Source: Rikenellaceae bacterium (GTDB lineage Bacteria; Bacteroidota; Bacteroidia; Bacteroidales; Rikenellaceae). Taken from it: DNA of 64,000 nucleotides. A program made the translations under genes and the position numbers. Below are positions 34,894 to 44,505 of this stretch, one piece after another. Location of the stretch: the NCBI GenBank assembly GCA_020859685.1, contig JAJBVT010000100.1, positions 24,217-88,216 on the forward strand, read 5' to 3'. A model generated the notes under the pieces. The model saw nothing but the letters and a program-made list of their open reading frames with translations. It did no database searches and was not told where the DNA came from. Each line of letters starts with the position of its first letter. Within the stretch, counting starts at the first letter, position 1.

Positions 34894-36471
34894 ATGGCCC
34901 TCAGGGAAGAGATAGACAGGCGGAGGACATTCGCAATTATCAGCCATCCGGACGCGGGGAAAACGACGCTAACGGAAAAACTGCTGCTGTTCGGCGGCGC
35001 TATACATGTGGCGGGAGCGGTAAAAAGCAACAAGATTAAGAGGGGTGCCACGTCGGACTTTATGGAGATAGAGCGGCAGAGGGGTATCTCGGTCGCCACA
35101 TCGGTGATGGGCTTCGACTATAAGGGCATTAAAATAAACATTCTCGACACCCCGGGCCACGAGGACTTCGCCGAAGACACCTACCGGACCCTTACGGCGG
35201 TGGACAGCGTAATTATCGTAATCGACGGGGCGAAGGGGGTGGAGACGCAGACGCGCAAACTGATGGAGGTGTGCCGGATGCGCAGGACCCCGGTAATGGT
35301 CTTTATCAATAAGATGGACCGCCCGTCGAAGGACCCGTTCGACCTGCTGGACGAGGTGGAAAGCGAACTGAAAATAAGGGTGCGGCCGCTGGCCTTCCCG
35401 GTGAGCAACGGCCCTACGTTCAAGGGGGTTTATAACCTTTACGAGAACAACCTCTCGCTGTTCCTGACAGAAAGCCGCCAGACCGCGGACGGGGAGACTA
35501 TCGACATCAAGTTGGACGATCCGCGGCTGGACGAGTATATTTCACCGTTCACCGGCCGACTCAAAGAGGACCTCGAACTGGTGGAAGGCGTTTACGACAC
35601 CTTCGAGCGCGATGCCTACATGCGCGGCGAGCTGGCCCCGGTATTTTTCGGCAGCGCCATAAATAATTTCGGAGTGCGGGAACTGCTCGACTGCTTCATC
35701 AAAATAGCCCCCTCTCCGCGGCCCTCAACGACAGAGCAGCGCGAGGTGGACCCTTACGAGGAGAAACTTACCGGATTTGTCTTCAAGATACACGCCAATA
35801 TGGACCCCAACCACCGCGACCGCATAGCCTTTCTCAAGATATGTTCGGGAACTTTCGGGCGCAACAAACCCTACCTGCACGTCCGCAGCGGCAAGAATAT
35901 GAAGTTCTCCTCCCCCACGGCGTTTATGGCCGAGAAGAAGTCCATCGTGGACGAGGCCTTCCCGGGCGATATCGTCGGCCTGCACGACACGGGAAATTTT
36001 AAGATAGGCGATACCTTTACCGAAGGAGAGAAGCTGAGATTCACCGGAATACCGTCCTTCTCACCGAAGCTGTTCCGCTATATCGAGAACGCTTCGCCCG
36101 AGAAGTTCAAACAGCTCTCCAAAGGCATCGACCAGTTGATGGACGAAGGTGTGGCGCAGCTGTTCACCAGCCGCCTCAACGGACGCAAGATAATCGGCAC
36201 GGTGGGCGCCCTCCAGTTCGAGGTTATCCAGTACCGGCTGGAACACGAATACAACGCGTTGTGTAAATACGAGCCTATACAGATTTACAAAGCCTGCTGG
36301 ATAGAGAGTGACAATGCCGAACAACTGGCCGACTTTATGAAGCGTAAACATGCCAATATGGCCGTTGACAAGCATGGCCGCAATGTTTTTCTCGCCGATA
36401 CGAGTTACGGGTTATCTTTAGCACAGGAGAAGTTTCCCGATATCCGCTTTCACTTCACATCGGAGTTCTGA
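34894..36471 (+). CDS. prfC: Peptide chain release factor 3
   Basis: A GTPase that recycles RF1 and RF2 from the ribosome after termination. Starting at ATG 34894 gives 525 aa, the normal size; an upstream frame to 34843 overlaps the terminator. G-motifs are [27 protein letters not shown] and NKMD, followed by RF3-specific C-terminal regions ([21 protein letters not shown]). It lies about 5.4 kb downstream of prfA on the same strand. Confidence 0.96.
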   Translation: MALREEIDRRRTFAIISHPDAGKTTLTEKLLLFGGAIHVAGAVKSNKIKRGATSDFMEIERQRGISVATSVMGFDYKGIKINILDTPGHEDFAEDTYRTLTAVDSVIIVIDGAKGVETQTRKLMEVCRMRRTPVMVFINKMDRPSKDPFDLLDEVESELKIRVRPLAFPVSNGPTFKGVYNLYENNLSLFLTESRQTADGETIDIKLDDPRLDEYISPFTGRLKEDLELVEGVYDTFERDAYMRGELAPVFFGSAINNFGVRELLDCFIKIAPSPRPSTTEQREVDPYEEKLTGFVFKIHANMDPNHRDRIAFLKICSGTFGRNKPYLHVRSGKNMKFSSPTAFMAEKKSIVDEAFPGDIVGLHDTGNFKIGDTFTEGEKLRFTGIPSFSPKLFRYIENASPEKFKQLSKGIDQLMDEGVAQLFTSRLNGRKIIGTVGALQFEVIQYRLEHEYNALCKYEPIQIYKACWIESDNAEQLADFMKRKHANMAVDKHGRNVFLADTSYGLSLAQEKFPDIRFHFTSEF

Positions 36472-36487
36472 GTAACCCGGGGCCAAT

Positions 36488-36531
36488 CATAATGAAACGG
36501 ACCGGCAAAAATGCCGGTCCGTTTCATTATG
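36488..36531. terminator. Bidirectional terminator, 20-bp perfect stem
   Basis: The bases 36488-36507 pair perfectly with 36512-36531 (CATAATGAAACGG at the foot, ACCGGCA at the tip) around an AAAA loop. It lies between the convergent prfC and GIN-domain genes and can stop both. Confidence 0.8.
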
Positions 36532-36584
36532 GTATGCGCAAAGCCGTGAACACCACCGGGGCGGTATATCATGGTTTATCCTCG

Positions 36585-37235
36585 CTATTCCGGCCTGTTC
36601 CTGCGGTAATTCAGGGAATTGATTTTCAAACCATCGTACGATATTCCGCCGTGGTTACCGTATACCTGAAAGTCGCCCATCTCGGTTCGGCCGCCAACAA
36701 ATGTCTCGCCGCCTTCCCAAACCCGTGATTTTACGGACATTGCCTTTATTTTTCCTATACCGATATATCCTCCGCCGTGGATTTCGGAATCGAAGAAATC
36801 ACATTTCATCTTTGCCGCCCGGAACACCCCTGCACCGTTAATGGTTGCCTTAAGACTAAAAGCGGTAAATTTGCCGTCCACAGTGAATTTACCGTCGCCG
36901 GTAATGGTCACATTTTCCAGCAGCGGGGATGATACATAAGCGGTTATGCGGGCGTCTCCATGGTCCGCACCGTCCTTCCATCTGATTATGAGCTTGTCTC
37001 CGTCCGCGTAGACCTCCGAATAGTGCTCGAAGCCCGGCGTGACCTCATAAGTGAGAGCCGCCATATCGGTCTTACCCTGTGTGAAAATCACCTCGTGCCC
37101 TCCCTCAATTTCAATGGAGCGGAAAGAGCCGGGTTTTTCGAAGCCGGAGGCCGTTTCCGAAGCCATGCCGGCAGTAGTAACGAACACCGATAACAGACAA
37201 ATGAAAGATACCGGTAACACTAATAAATGTTTCAT
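36585..37235 (-). CDS. Secreted GIN-domain (DUF2807) protein
   Basis: A 216-aa exported protein of the head-GIN/DUF2807 family, a right-handed beta-helix type found widely in Bacteroidota; its role is unknown. The ATG at 37235 gives a clear signal peptide (MKHLLVLPVSFICLLSVFV, cleavage near AGMA). The mature part shows the repeating strand pattern FRSIEIEGGHEVIFTQG, ITGDGKFTVDGKF, INGAGVFRA, IHGGGYIGIG, rich in Gly at turns. It is a single gene ending at the shared terminator. Confidence 0.85.
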   Translation of the reverse strand: MKHLLVLPVSFICLLSVFVTTAGMASETASGFEKPGSFRSIEIEGGHEVIFTQGKTDMAALTYEVTPGFEHYSEVYADGDKLIIRWKDGADHGDARITAYVSSPLLENVTITGDGKFTVDGKFTAFSLKATINGAGVFRAAKMKCDFFDSEIHGGGYIGIGKIKAMSVKSRVWEGGETFVGGRTEMGDFQVYGNHGGISYDGLKINSLNYRRNRPE

Positions 37236-37471
37236 CTTGAGTGGGATTAATAGGTTAGCAAATGCAACTTCAACAAAGATAAACAAAAATTGACACCGGT
37301 TACGGTAACGAAACTATAAAATAGAAATACTGAGATTTATCGGTGATATAATTTAGGTATTTATTAACAATGGCGTCGTCCCGACGGATGCCCGTCTCCG
37401 GCTGAAAATCGCCTCAGGGGTTTTGCGGATGCGGTAATCAATGTAATTGTAGACGATAAGCCCGGTGTGAT

Positions 37472-38008
37472 TCATGCCGAGGGGACGGTGGTGACTCCGT
37501 AAGAATCCTTCGCCCACCGGCCCTGAGAGCGGAGCGTCTGCTCAACCACATCTCTTACACAACCCTCACCCCCGCGAAACTGCGAGACATACCGGGCCAC
37601 CGCAAGCACCTCCACCGAGGAGTCGGCCGGGCAGACCGGCAAACCGCTGTACTGCATCGCCTCCAGGTCGGGAATATCGTCGCCCATAAACATTACCTCG
37701 TCCCGCCCGAGGCCATGCCGCTCCATAAAATCCTTCAGAACGGCCACCTTGTCCGGTACATTGGAATGAAACTCCGTGACGCCCAGCGTGCGGAAACGCA
37801 GCTCGAGCGTCTTTCCCCGGCCTCCGGTAATAATGCACACTTTATATCCGGCCTTGAGCGCGAAAGCTATCGCATAACCGTCCTTGGCGTTGTATTTACG
37901 GATGAAATCCCCGTCCGGCAGCGGGATAATGCCCCCGTCGGTAAACACCCCGTCCACGTCGAAAACGAAAGCCCGGACCCTGGCTATATCTTCTTTGAAG
38001 TTTCCCAT
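37472..38008 (-). CDS. kdsC: KdsC-like HAD phosphatase
   Basis: A HAD subclass III phosphatase, most like 3-deoxy-D-manno-octulosonate-8-phosphate phosphatase, which supplies Kdo for lipopolysaccharide. The 178-aa protein has FVFDVDGVFTDG with both catalytic Asp residues, IITGGRG, and MGDDIPDLEAM near the C-terminal half, with no cap domain. Its start overlaps the DUF2520 gene by 25 bp, so translation is coupled. The related N-acylneuraminate branch cannot be excluded. Confidence 0.88.
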   Translation of the reverse strand: MGNFKEDIARVRAFVFDVDGVFTDGGIIPLPDGDFIRKYNAKDGYAIAFALKAGYKVCIITGGRGKTLELRFRTLGVTEFHSNVPDKVAVLKDFMERHGLGRDEVMFMGDDIPDLEAMQYSGLPVCPADSSVEVLAVARYVSQFRGGEGCVRDVVEQTLRSQGRWAKDSYGVTTVPSA

Positions 38009-38757
38009 ATACTTTTGCTCAGGTTGATATAAATATTCTTCAGGTCGGGCTTCTCGCGCAGCAGTTCGCAGTGTAGGCTCTTGGTCTGAAAGTCGTTACG
38101 GATGGCCGGGCCTGTCTGCGTTTCCAGCGGCGAAGAGGCGGCGACAGCCTTGGCCGCGGTTTCCGATATCAGCGGTTTGAGCACCCCGAAATCCAGCCCG
38201 GCATCCCCGGCCAGCTCCTCCCCGACGGAATACATATAGTTCGTAAAGTTACAAGCGAATACGGCGGCGGCATGCAGGACAGCCCGTTTCTCCGAATCCA
38301 ACTCCCGCGGCCCTGCCCCCAGCGCACCGGCCAACTCCCGCACGGCGGCCAGAGCTTTCTCGTCCGAGCCTTCGAGGAATACGGGGATATCAGCGAAATC
38401 CATACCGCGCCCCTTTGTGAAGGTCTGCAACGGGTAGAACACCGCCTTGTGCTTCACATTGCCGGGCAGGGCGGACAGCGCCGTACTACCGGCGGTATGG
38501 GCCACTACGGCATCGCCGAAGTCGAGCGAAGCGGCCAGCGAAGGAATAGCACGGTCGGAGACCGCCAGAATGTAAAGTCCGGCAGGCTCCAGTGCCGCGG
38601 GGTCGCTCGTGAATGCGCAACCGGCTACCGAGGCCACCTTGATTCCCTCCGCCGTGTTGCGGGCCAGAATCTGCTTGGGGGGATTGCCCCGGCGGGTCAG
38701 AGCATCGGTAAGCACCCAAGCAAGGTTACTACTGCCTATGATGACTGTATCCGTCAT
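37984..38757 (-). CDS. Rossmann-fold DUF2520 protein
   Basis: A 257-aa two-domain protein. The N-terminal NAD(P)-binding part has IIGSSNLAWVLTDALTRRG, an altered form of the GxGxxG loop, and the C-terminal DUF2520 helical domain has LHAAAVFACNFTNYM. It resembles dehydrogenases of the ProC/6-phosphogluconate type, but its substrate is unknown. It overlaps the BrkB gene by 4 bp upstream and kdsC by 25 bp downstream, so all three form one transcription and translation unit. Confidence 0.85.
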   Translation of the reverse strand: MTDTVIIGSSNLAWVLTDALTRRGNPPKQILARNTAEGIKVASVAGCAFTSDPAALEPAGLYILAVSDRAIPSLAASLDFGDAVVAHTAGSTALSALPGNVKHKAVFYPLQTFTKGRGMDFADIPVFLEGSDEKALAAVRELAGALGAGPRELDSEKRAVLHAAAVFACNFTNYMYSVGEELAGDAGLDFGVLKPLISETAAKAVAASSPLETQTGPAIRNDFQTKSLHCELLREKPDLKNIYINLSKSIWETSKKI

Positions 38758-40082
38758 ATCTCTATCTGTGTCAGGTCGGTTAGTTTTACGTTGTATCTGG
38801 ACTCTGCCGAGAGTTCTTTCATCTTATCGACGATTTCCGTAACCTTCCGCAGGTTTTCATTACCCTGATATGTGATACCGGCCTGCATGGTGCTGCACCC
38901 CTCCACGCCGTCTATCACGTCCGAAACGGTTATGTTATGGGCATCCTTAGCCGGAATGTAATAGTCCGTTTTCTCGTCGTCCACGTTTACCACGCTGGCT
39001 ACCAGCCCGGCGTTCTCCATATCGAAGATAACGTCCCTGACTATCCTTGTAGGCATATTCAACTCGGCGGCAACCTGCTCCGAGTTGACAGGGCCGCGGT
39101 TCTCCGTGTAATGCTTCACGATAACGAGCATAGCGGCAAGAAGTACCTTCCTGCGGTTGTCGTAACTCATGTGGAGCGACTCACGCTCCTGCTCATACTG
39201 CGAAATGTTCTGATAGGCGAACGACAATTCGGCTCCGACCAGCAGTATCATCCAACTGGCCTGTAACCAGATGAGGAACAGCGGCAATGCGGCGAAGCTA
39301 CCGTAAATGACGTTGTAACTCGTTATATTTTTTTGTACGAGAACGTACCCGACCTGGAATATCTGGAAGCAGGTACCGGCAATTATGCCGGCGACCAACG
39401 CCCCTTTGAATTTAACCTTGGTGTTCGGCATCACATAGTAGACGAACGCGAACATCAGCCATAACACCACCAGCGACAGCAGGCCGAAAAGGATGTCCAC
39501 AAACCAAGTCGACCCCGACAAGGTCTCCAACCTTATCCTTACATAACGGACCAGCCCGCTCGAGACCAGCCACAGTATAGGGGCAACCACCACCACGGTA
39601 ACATAGTCGCTGAATTTTCGGGCTAGCGACCTCTGTTTTTTTATCTCCCAGATGTTATTGAACGCCTTCTCGACATTACCGAACACCTTGATTACCGACC
39701 AGAACAGCACCAGAAAGCCTACCGAGGCCACTATACCCCCACGGGTGCGCATCAGCATATTGTTGGCGAACTCGATAACGTTGTCGATTATTGTAGAATA
39801 CTGCGGGAACTCGGTGTAGAGGTAGTCGTTAAGGCTCGACTCCAGCCCGAACCCTTTGACAATACCGAATATAAGGGCCGCCACCGGAACGATGGACATG
39901 AGCGTATACATGGTGAGAGCCGCCGCCCGTACACCCACCCCGTGTTCGGCAAGACCGCTTATGGTATATACCGAGATACGGAACGGCCGGATAAACCACC
40001 TCTCCTGCGGTTTACCGTTCTCGTCCAGTGTGGACTTCTGCCATAGGCCGTGTTTGAAAAACTCTATGAGTTTTTTAATCAT
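38754..40082 (-). CDS. YihY/BrkB family membrane protein with C-terminal extension
   Basis: A 442-aa inner-membrane protein. The first 300 residues carry about six membrane segments (for example VGVRAAALTMYTLMSIVPVA, SVGFLVLFWSVIKVF, FGLLSLVVLWLMFAFVYYVM, LFLIWLQASWMILLVGAELS), with the family's GALVAGIIAGTCFQ. The C-terminal 130 residues (from ENRGPVNSEQVAAELNMP) resemble a winged helix and are cytoplasmic. The family's function is unsettled, and old RNase BN names for it are wrong. It heads the BrkB-DUF2520-kdsC unit; its leader contains two repeat copies. Confidence 0.88.
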   Translation of the reverse strand: MIKKLIEFFKHGLWQKSTLDENGKPQERWFIRPFRISVYTISGLAEHGVGVRAAALTMYTLMSIVPVAALIFGIVKGFGLESSLNDYLYTEFPQYSTIIDNVIEFANNMLMRTRGGIVASVGFLVLFWSVIKVFGNVEKAFNNIWEIKKQRSLARKFSDYVTVVVVAPILWLVSSGLVRYVRIRLETLSGSTWFVDILFGLLSLVVLWLMFAFVYYVMPNTKVKFKGALVAGIIAGTCFQIFQVGYVLVQKNITSYNVIYGSFAALPLFLIWLQASWMILLVGAELSFAYQNISQYEQERESLHMSYDNRRKVLLAAMLVIVKHYTENRGPVNSEQVAAELNMPTRIVRDVIFDMENAGLVASVVNVDDEKTDYYIPAKDAHNITVSDVIDGVEGCSTMQAGITYQGNENLRKVTEIVDKMKELSAESRYNVKLTDLTQIEI

Positions 40083-40153
40083 TCCGGGGGTCCGTTAGTT
40101 CGACTTCAAACTGTAAAAAGCAAAAATCAAACAATATGCGGCATATATTAGGA

Positions 40154-40307
40154 ATAGGTGAGGGCAATAGGGAGGAAAACCTGTTTTCCGGAAAATTGCC
40201 GAACCGACTCCTATATTTTGCAAATATAGTGATAGGTGAGGGCAATAGGGAGGAAAACCTGTTTTCCGAAAAATTGCCGAACCGACTCCTATATTCTGCA
40301 AATATAG
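40154..40307. repeat. Tandem pair of a 76-bp dispersed palindromic repeat
   Basis: Two copies (40154-40229 and 40232-40307) differ at only two positions and are 2 bp apart. Each contains GGCAAT..ATTGCC flanking a core GGAAAAC-CT-GTTTTCC palindrome, then CCGAACCGACTC and a terminal CAAATATAG. Bases 40141-40153 look like the tail of a decayed further copy. A third, more divergent copy lies in the opposite orientation at 59202-59277. The end reads TATATTTG on the minus strand, a -7 promoter word. Confidence 0.85.
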
Positions 40308-40327
40308 GAAATTTCCACCGAGACAAA
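40299..40327 (-). promoter_or_regulatory. Promoter of the BrkB unit, partly within the repeat
   Basis: On the minus strand TTTG (40324-40327), a 17-base spacer and TATATTTG (40299-40306) form a good promoter whose -7 box is the end of the second repeat copy. The transcript would carry both repeats in a leader of about 210 nt. Confidence 0.5.
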
Positions 40328-40379
40328 TAACCGCACCGGAACCGGAATTCAGAAAACTAAGCCCTACGGCATCGGGCCG

Positions 40380-41555
40380 TTACAAAGGTTCGAGCAAAAT
40401 ACAGAAACGCGACCCTCCGACGACGGTAAAAGCCCCCCACCGCGTACCTCCTTCCCGGATGCCTGTTTGCTTCCTTACCGCAGAGATGTCTTCCGGGAAC
40501 CCACGTAACATAATGTTAAGGCTCTTTATACCCATTTCCCGCAGGGTTGCTCGGAGGTGCCGGGAGGTATAGGGTATAACCCGGATTACCCGGAAAACTC
40601 TGCCGATAAAACCGTCCGGGACGGAGTTTCCGAAGGCGTAACCGTCCGGCGAGGGCATTACCCAGCCGCGTGCGGAGTAGTATGCCTGGGCCACCCCGGC
40701 CTTGGCCAGCGCCACATCCGGTACGGCGAGGAACCGGTATCCATCCGGGTCTGAACAGCAGTCCGCCGCCCGCGGTATATTACGGTATCCGTAATCCACC
40801 TCACCCTGCCCGAGCACCCGGGCCGCAACCACCGGACCCTGTACTTCCTGTCCGGTTTCGACAAGGACCTCCTTGCACTCCCCCGCATCGGAAATAACCG
40901 TAACTCTGGACCGCTCGCCGAACACCCGGAAAGCCTCGTGTACGTCGAACAGCGGCGACAGTTTTACCACCACCCTCCCGGCAATCCGCCGCAATTGCGG
41001 CAGAAAGGCCCGGATATCCGGAGAGCAATCGGCAAGGGCGGCCAGTTTCCGGCCAGCAGGGTCGCGCCGGTCGGGGTCGATATATACAAGGTCCGGCCGT
41101 ATATCCGGATTGGCGCCGAGGTAGCTCTCCGCAGTGGAGGTGACGACTTCAATGTTGCCAACCCCCAGAAGGCCGAAATTATAGCGGGCAATCTCGGCCC
41201 TGAGTGTATCCGGCTCGACCGCTATAACCCTTTTGAACCATCGCGACAGGGCATAACTGTCCACCCCGAGGCCACAGGTGAGGTCGATGCAAAGCTCCCC
41301 GGTATATTTTTTGGAGAATGCCGCCCGCTGGCCGCTCGACTGCTCGAACGCCCGACCCGGCACGATGCACCGGGCATCGTAATAATCCGGTAACTTCGTC
41401 CGCGCCCTTTGCAGGTATTTCACCCGTGTGGCCACCTCACGGGCATGCGGCACGGAGCGGTTGAGGGCGATATCGAGCGGATTGCGCCCGATATTCTTCT
41501 CCACAAGTTCGGTAAAATCCTGTTGCCGGTACAGTTCGAATTCTTTCCAGTCCAT
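40380..41555 (-). CDS. SAM-dependent methyltransferase, THUMP-like C-terminus
   Basis: A 391-aa class I methyltransferase starting at ATG 41555, which overlaps the comEC stop by one base (TGATG). The SAM site is CIDLTCGLGVDSYALSRWF, with VEPD as the acidic loop and DLVYIDPDRRD as a motif IV resembling the DPP(Y/W) of nucleic-acid methyltransferases. The C-terminal domain from about residue 290 resembles a THUMP-like domain. This architecture suggests rRNA or tRNA as substrate, but the target is unknown. Confidence 0.85.
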   Translation of the reverse strand: MDWKEFELYRQQDFTELVEKNIGRNPLDIALNRSVPHAREVATRVKYLQRARTKLPDYYDARCIVPGRAFEQSSGQRAAFSKKYTGELCIDLTCGLGVDSYALSRWFKRVIAVEPDTLRAEIARYNFGLLGVGNIEVVTSTAESYLGANPDIRPDLVYIDPDRRDPAGRKLAALADCSPDIRAFLPQLRRIAGRVVVKLSPLFDVHEAFRVFGERSRVTVISDAGECKEVLVETGQEVQGPVVAARVLGQGEVDYGYRNIPRAADCCSDPDGYRFLAVPDVALAKAGVAQAYYSARGWVMPSPDGYAFGNSVPDGFIGRVFRVIRVIPYTSRHLRATLREMGIKSLNIMLRGFPEDISAVRKQTGIREGGTRWGAFTVVGGSRFCILLEPL

Positions 41556-43105
41556 CACTCCGGCAAAGATAATCTTTTGCCACGGGCCCCGGTATATCGA
41601 CCGAGCATAACGGCCGATAAAATCAGGAGACCATAGGCAGTCATTGCCGTAGTCAAAGTCAGCTTTACATCGATGATACCCCAGCCGAGACCCGCACACC
41701 ACTCCATTGCCCTATTCTGGCACCATTCCACCGCGCCTAATATCTCGGAGAATACCGCGCCCCCGAAGCCGAACGGCCAAAGGAGCCACAGAACCCCGGT
41801 AGTGACGATAATATGGGCGGTAATTATAACCACCGGATTGACGATTATCCCGGCCAACGGTACCCGGCCGAACCAATAGGAGACGAAAGGAGCGACGGCA
41901 AGCGAGGCCGCGATACCCACAATGTAGACAGAAAGAAGACCGTCGAAAAACCTGTTACCGGTGCGGACCATACGGAAAACCGGCCCGAAAAAGAGCATAA
42001 TGGCCAGCACGGCGGCATACGACAGGATAAATCCCGGGTCAGCAGCCAGTTGGGGCGATAGAGCCAGCATCAGGAAAGCCGATGCGGCAAGTATGTTCAG
42101 GGCACTCCGCAGTGTACCCCGTGCGAGAGCCGCCTGAGCAAAACTGAACATAAGTGCGGCCCTTACCACAGACGGCGACAGTCCGGCGGCGCAAGCGAAC
42201 AGCCAGACAAACCCTGCCGCGACGATGTTTTTAACGATATGGCCCCGGCGCACCACCGGGACAAAATAGAGCACCAGATTCACCAGCAGGAATACAATCC
42301 CAACGTGGAGACCCGACACTGCCAGCAGGTGTGCCCCGCCGCCGTCGGTGTAACTCTGCCGCAGCCCGCTGGAAATATGGCGCTTATCACCCGTTGTCAT
42401 GGCAGCGGCTACTCCGTGGAGGGCGTTATCGGGTAATGAGGCAAATTTCCTGACCGCCGCATTATGGAGCCGGTCCGCAATGGATATCCGGCCGGTAGCT
42501 CCTGCGGCTACGATGCCGTCGGCGTATAAGAATATCCTCCCGGCAATCCCGCGCCGCAGCATCAACCGCCCGTATGTACCGTCCTCTGTCGTGAAGGGAT
42601 AGAATATGCCGTTAACGATTAGCCGTTCGCCGGAAGAGATGGTAAGGGATGGGTCGGCATAAATCTGTACTTTTGCGTAGGTGTCGCGCCACCCTGTTAT
42701 TTCCGGCCCGTCGATAAGGCTTGTATCCACCCTATGATCAATTCCATCGGAGGAGTCCCGGCCCACCGGCCTATATGAAGCCATATAACCGGTCGCCTTT
42801 TGCCACCTGTCCGAACCGACCGGTTCGTCTTGTACTATAATTTCAGCTATGACTCTGTTTCCGCCTGGAATACCGGTATCCACACCGCCGGAAGTCAACG
42901 CCGTAAGCCCGCCGAAATAGAGCGCCACGGACAGCCATGCGTACAATCCGGCCGTTGTCTCGTCTTTTATCAGCCAGCCGCACAGCCATGTAACACCGAA
43001 TCCTGCCGCATAGAAGACCCACCCCACGGAAGTCATGGATGCCACCAATATCCCCGCACCTGCTGGAATTAATAATTTTACAAAAGGAATGTTACCGCGG
43101 CCCAT
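41555..43105 (-). CDS. comEC: ComEC/Rec2-type membrane protein, without hydrolase domain
   Basis: An inner-membrane protein that would form the DNA channel of natural transformation. The 516-aa protein has two N-terminal membrane segments, a DUF4131-like OB region, and the competence domain with GGGAHLLAVSGLHVGIVFLL, AGLSPSVVRAALMFSF and about ten membrane segments. Full-length ComEC proteins often carry a C-terminal metallo-beta-lactamase domain; this one stops after the membrane domain (ARGKRLSLPE). It is translationally coupled to the methyltransferase gene. Confidence 0.88.
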   Translation of the reverse strand: MGRGNIPFVKLLIPAGAGILVASMTSVGWVFYAAGFGVTWLCGWLIKDETTAGLYAWLSVALYFGGLTALTSGGVDTGIPGGNRVIAEIIVQDEPVGSDRWQKATGYMASYRPVGRDSSDGIDHRVDTSLIDGPEITGWRDTYAKVQIYADPSLTISSGERLIVNGIFYPFTTEDGTYGRLMLRRGIAGRIFLYADGIVAAGATGRISIADRLHNAAVRKFASLPDNALHGVAAAMTTGDKRHISSGLRQSYTDGGGAHLLAVSGLHVGIVFLLVNLVLYFVPVVRRGHIVKNIVAAGFVWLFACAAGLSPSVVRAALMFSFAQAALARGTLRSALNILAASAFLMLALSPQLAADPGFILSYAAVLAIMLFFGPVFRMVRTGNRFFDGLLSVYIVGIAASLAVAPFVSYWFGRVPLAGIIVNPVVIITAHIIVTTGVLWLLWPFGFGGAVFSEILGAVEWCQNRAMEWCAGLGWGIIDVKLTLTTAMTAYGLLILSAVMLGRYTGARGKRLSLPE

Positions 43106-43242
43106 CGGCGTAAAAATAGGACTTTTCGGGATATTAACAATCCCGTGAGGGCGAAGCGTAAAATAAAAACGTATATATAAGGTTTATACGATTTGTTTCG
43201 TGGCCGCCCCGTCCGAACGTTGTTCATATCGGCCCCGTGAGA

Positions 43243-43282
43243 CTATAAAAAGAGACGGGTAGGCAAATAATGCCTACCCGTC
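43243..43282 (-). terminator. Terminator of the ilv gene cluster
   Basis: GACGGGTAGGCA (43254-43265) and TGCCTACCCGTC (43271-43282) form a perfect 12-bp stem just after ilvC. The minus strand then reads TCTTTTTATAG. Confidence 0.85.
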
Positions 43283-43303
43283 CCAATAAAGAGATTATTA
43301 CTT

Positions 43304-44356
43304 CTATTTCCTGTTGCGTTCCGGACGGAGGGTACGGACCACTTCACCCGCCTGCCAGAGTTCGCTCTCGCGCAGCTCGCGCAGCTCGGCGTCGAGTTTC
43401 TCGCGGTAGTCCGGCTTGCTGTTGGTGTCTATCGAGCGCTGGGCTTCGTTGCCGCTGGCCACCTCGGCGTACAGTTTCTGGAATACCGGAAGCGTCGCAT
43501 CGCGGAAAGGTCTCCACCAGTCGAGCGCACCGCGCTGTGCGGTAGTCGAACAGTTGGCATACATCCAGTCCATACCGTTTTCGGCAACGAGGGGCATAAG
43601 GCTCTGGGTGAGCTCCTCTACCGTCTCGTTGAACGCTTCGGACGGGGTGTGGCCGTTCTCACGCAGCACCTGGTACTGGGCGGCGAAGATACCCTGGATA
43701 CATCCCATAAGCGTACCGCGTTCACCCGTCAGGTCGGAGTATACTTCACGTTTGAAATCGGTCTCGAACAGGTATCCCGAACCCACACCGATACCGAGAG
43801 CAACCACGCGCTCGAAGGCGCGTCCCGTCGCGTCCTGAAATATGGCGTAGCTGGAGTTCAACCCGCGGCCCTCGAGGAACAGGCGACGCAGAGACGTACC
43901 GGACCCTTTGGGAGCAACCAGAATCACATCCACGTCAGCCGGGGGCACGATACCCGTGCGCTCCTTATAGGTCACGGCGAATCCGTGCGAGAAGTAGAGT
44001 GCCTTGCCCGGAGTCAGGTGCTTCTTGATGGTCGGCCACAGGGCTATCTGCGCAGCGTCCGACAATAGGTACTGTATTATGGTCGCACGCTGACAGGCCT
44101 CCTCGATTTCGAAAAGGGTCTCGCCCGGCACCCAGCCGTCGGCCACCGCCTTGTCCCAGGTCTTGGAGTCCTTGCGCTGGCCTACTATAACGTTAAAACC
44201 GTTGTCTTTCAGGTTCAGCGACTGGCCGGGGCCCTGTACGCCGTATCCGATAACGGCTATCGTTTCGTCTTTGAGTACTTCCCGCGCCTTGTCGAGGGGA
44301 AATTCTTCACGGGTTACGACGTTCTCCTCGACGCCCCCGAAATTCATTTTTGCCAT
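43304..44356 (-). CDS. ilvC: Ketol-acid reductoisomerase
   Basis: Isomerises and reduces acetolactate or acetohydroxybutyrate in branched-chain amino-acid synthesis. The 350-aa protein has AVIGYGVQGPGQSLNL (residues about 34-49) and VILVAPKGSGTSLRRLF in the N-terminal Rossmann domain. Its helical domain carries SDLTGERGTLMGCIQG with the metal-binding acids. It is the last gene of the ilvD-B-N-C series, 149 bp after ilvN, and is followed by a terminator. Confidence 0.97.
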   Translation of the reverse strand: MAKMNFGGVEENVVTREEFPLDKAREVLKDETIAVIGYGVQGPGQSLNLKDNGFNVIVGQRKDSKTWDKAVADGWVPGETLFEIEEACQRATIIQYLLSDAAQIALWPTIKKHLTPGKALYFSHGFAVTYKERTGIVPPADVDVILVAPKGSGTSLRRLFLEGRGLNSSYAIFQDATGRAFERVVALGIGVGSGYLFETDFKREVYSDLTGERGTLMGCIQGIFAAQYQVLRENGHTPSEAFNETVEELTQSLMPLVAENGMDWMYANCSTTAQRGALDWWRPFRDATLPVFQKLYAEVASGNEAQRSIDTNSKPDYREKLDAELRELRESELWQAGEVVRTLRPERNRK

Positions 44357-44393
44357 AATTTGTCTGTAATGTTATTTGTTTCCGTTTATATTT

Positions 44394-44490
44394 ATTGTCG
44401 ATAGTATGTCGGTAAACCGTCCCTGTTCTGTCAATTACCGTTTAACCGTTTGTGGATAAACCCGTACCGAACGAGGTAGTTATCGACAAT
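44394..44490. repeat. Separated inverted repeat between ilvN and ilvC
   Basis: ATTGTCGATA (44394-44403) and TATCGACAAT (44481-44490) are perfect 10-bp inverted copies 77 bp apart in the ilvN-ilvC gap. They could form a long-range stem or be paired operator half-sites; the spacing makes chance possible. Confidence 0.3.
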
Positions 44491-44505
44491 CCGGCCGACC
44501 GGCTG

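Noticed and set aside
40154..40307. CRISPR array
   Set aside because: The two repeat units are 76 bp with only 2 bp between them, contain a palindrome and have no spacers or cas genes nearby.
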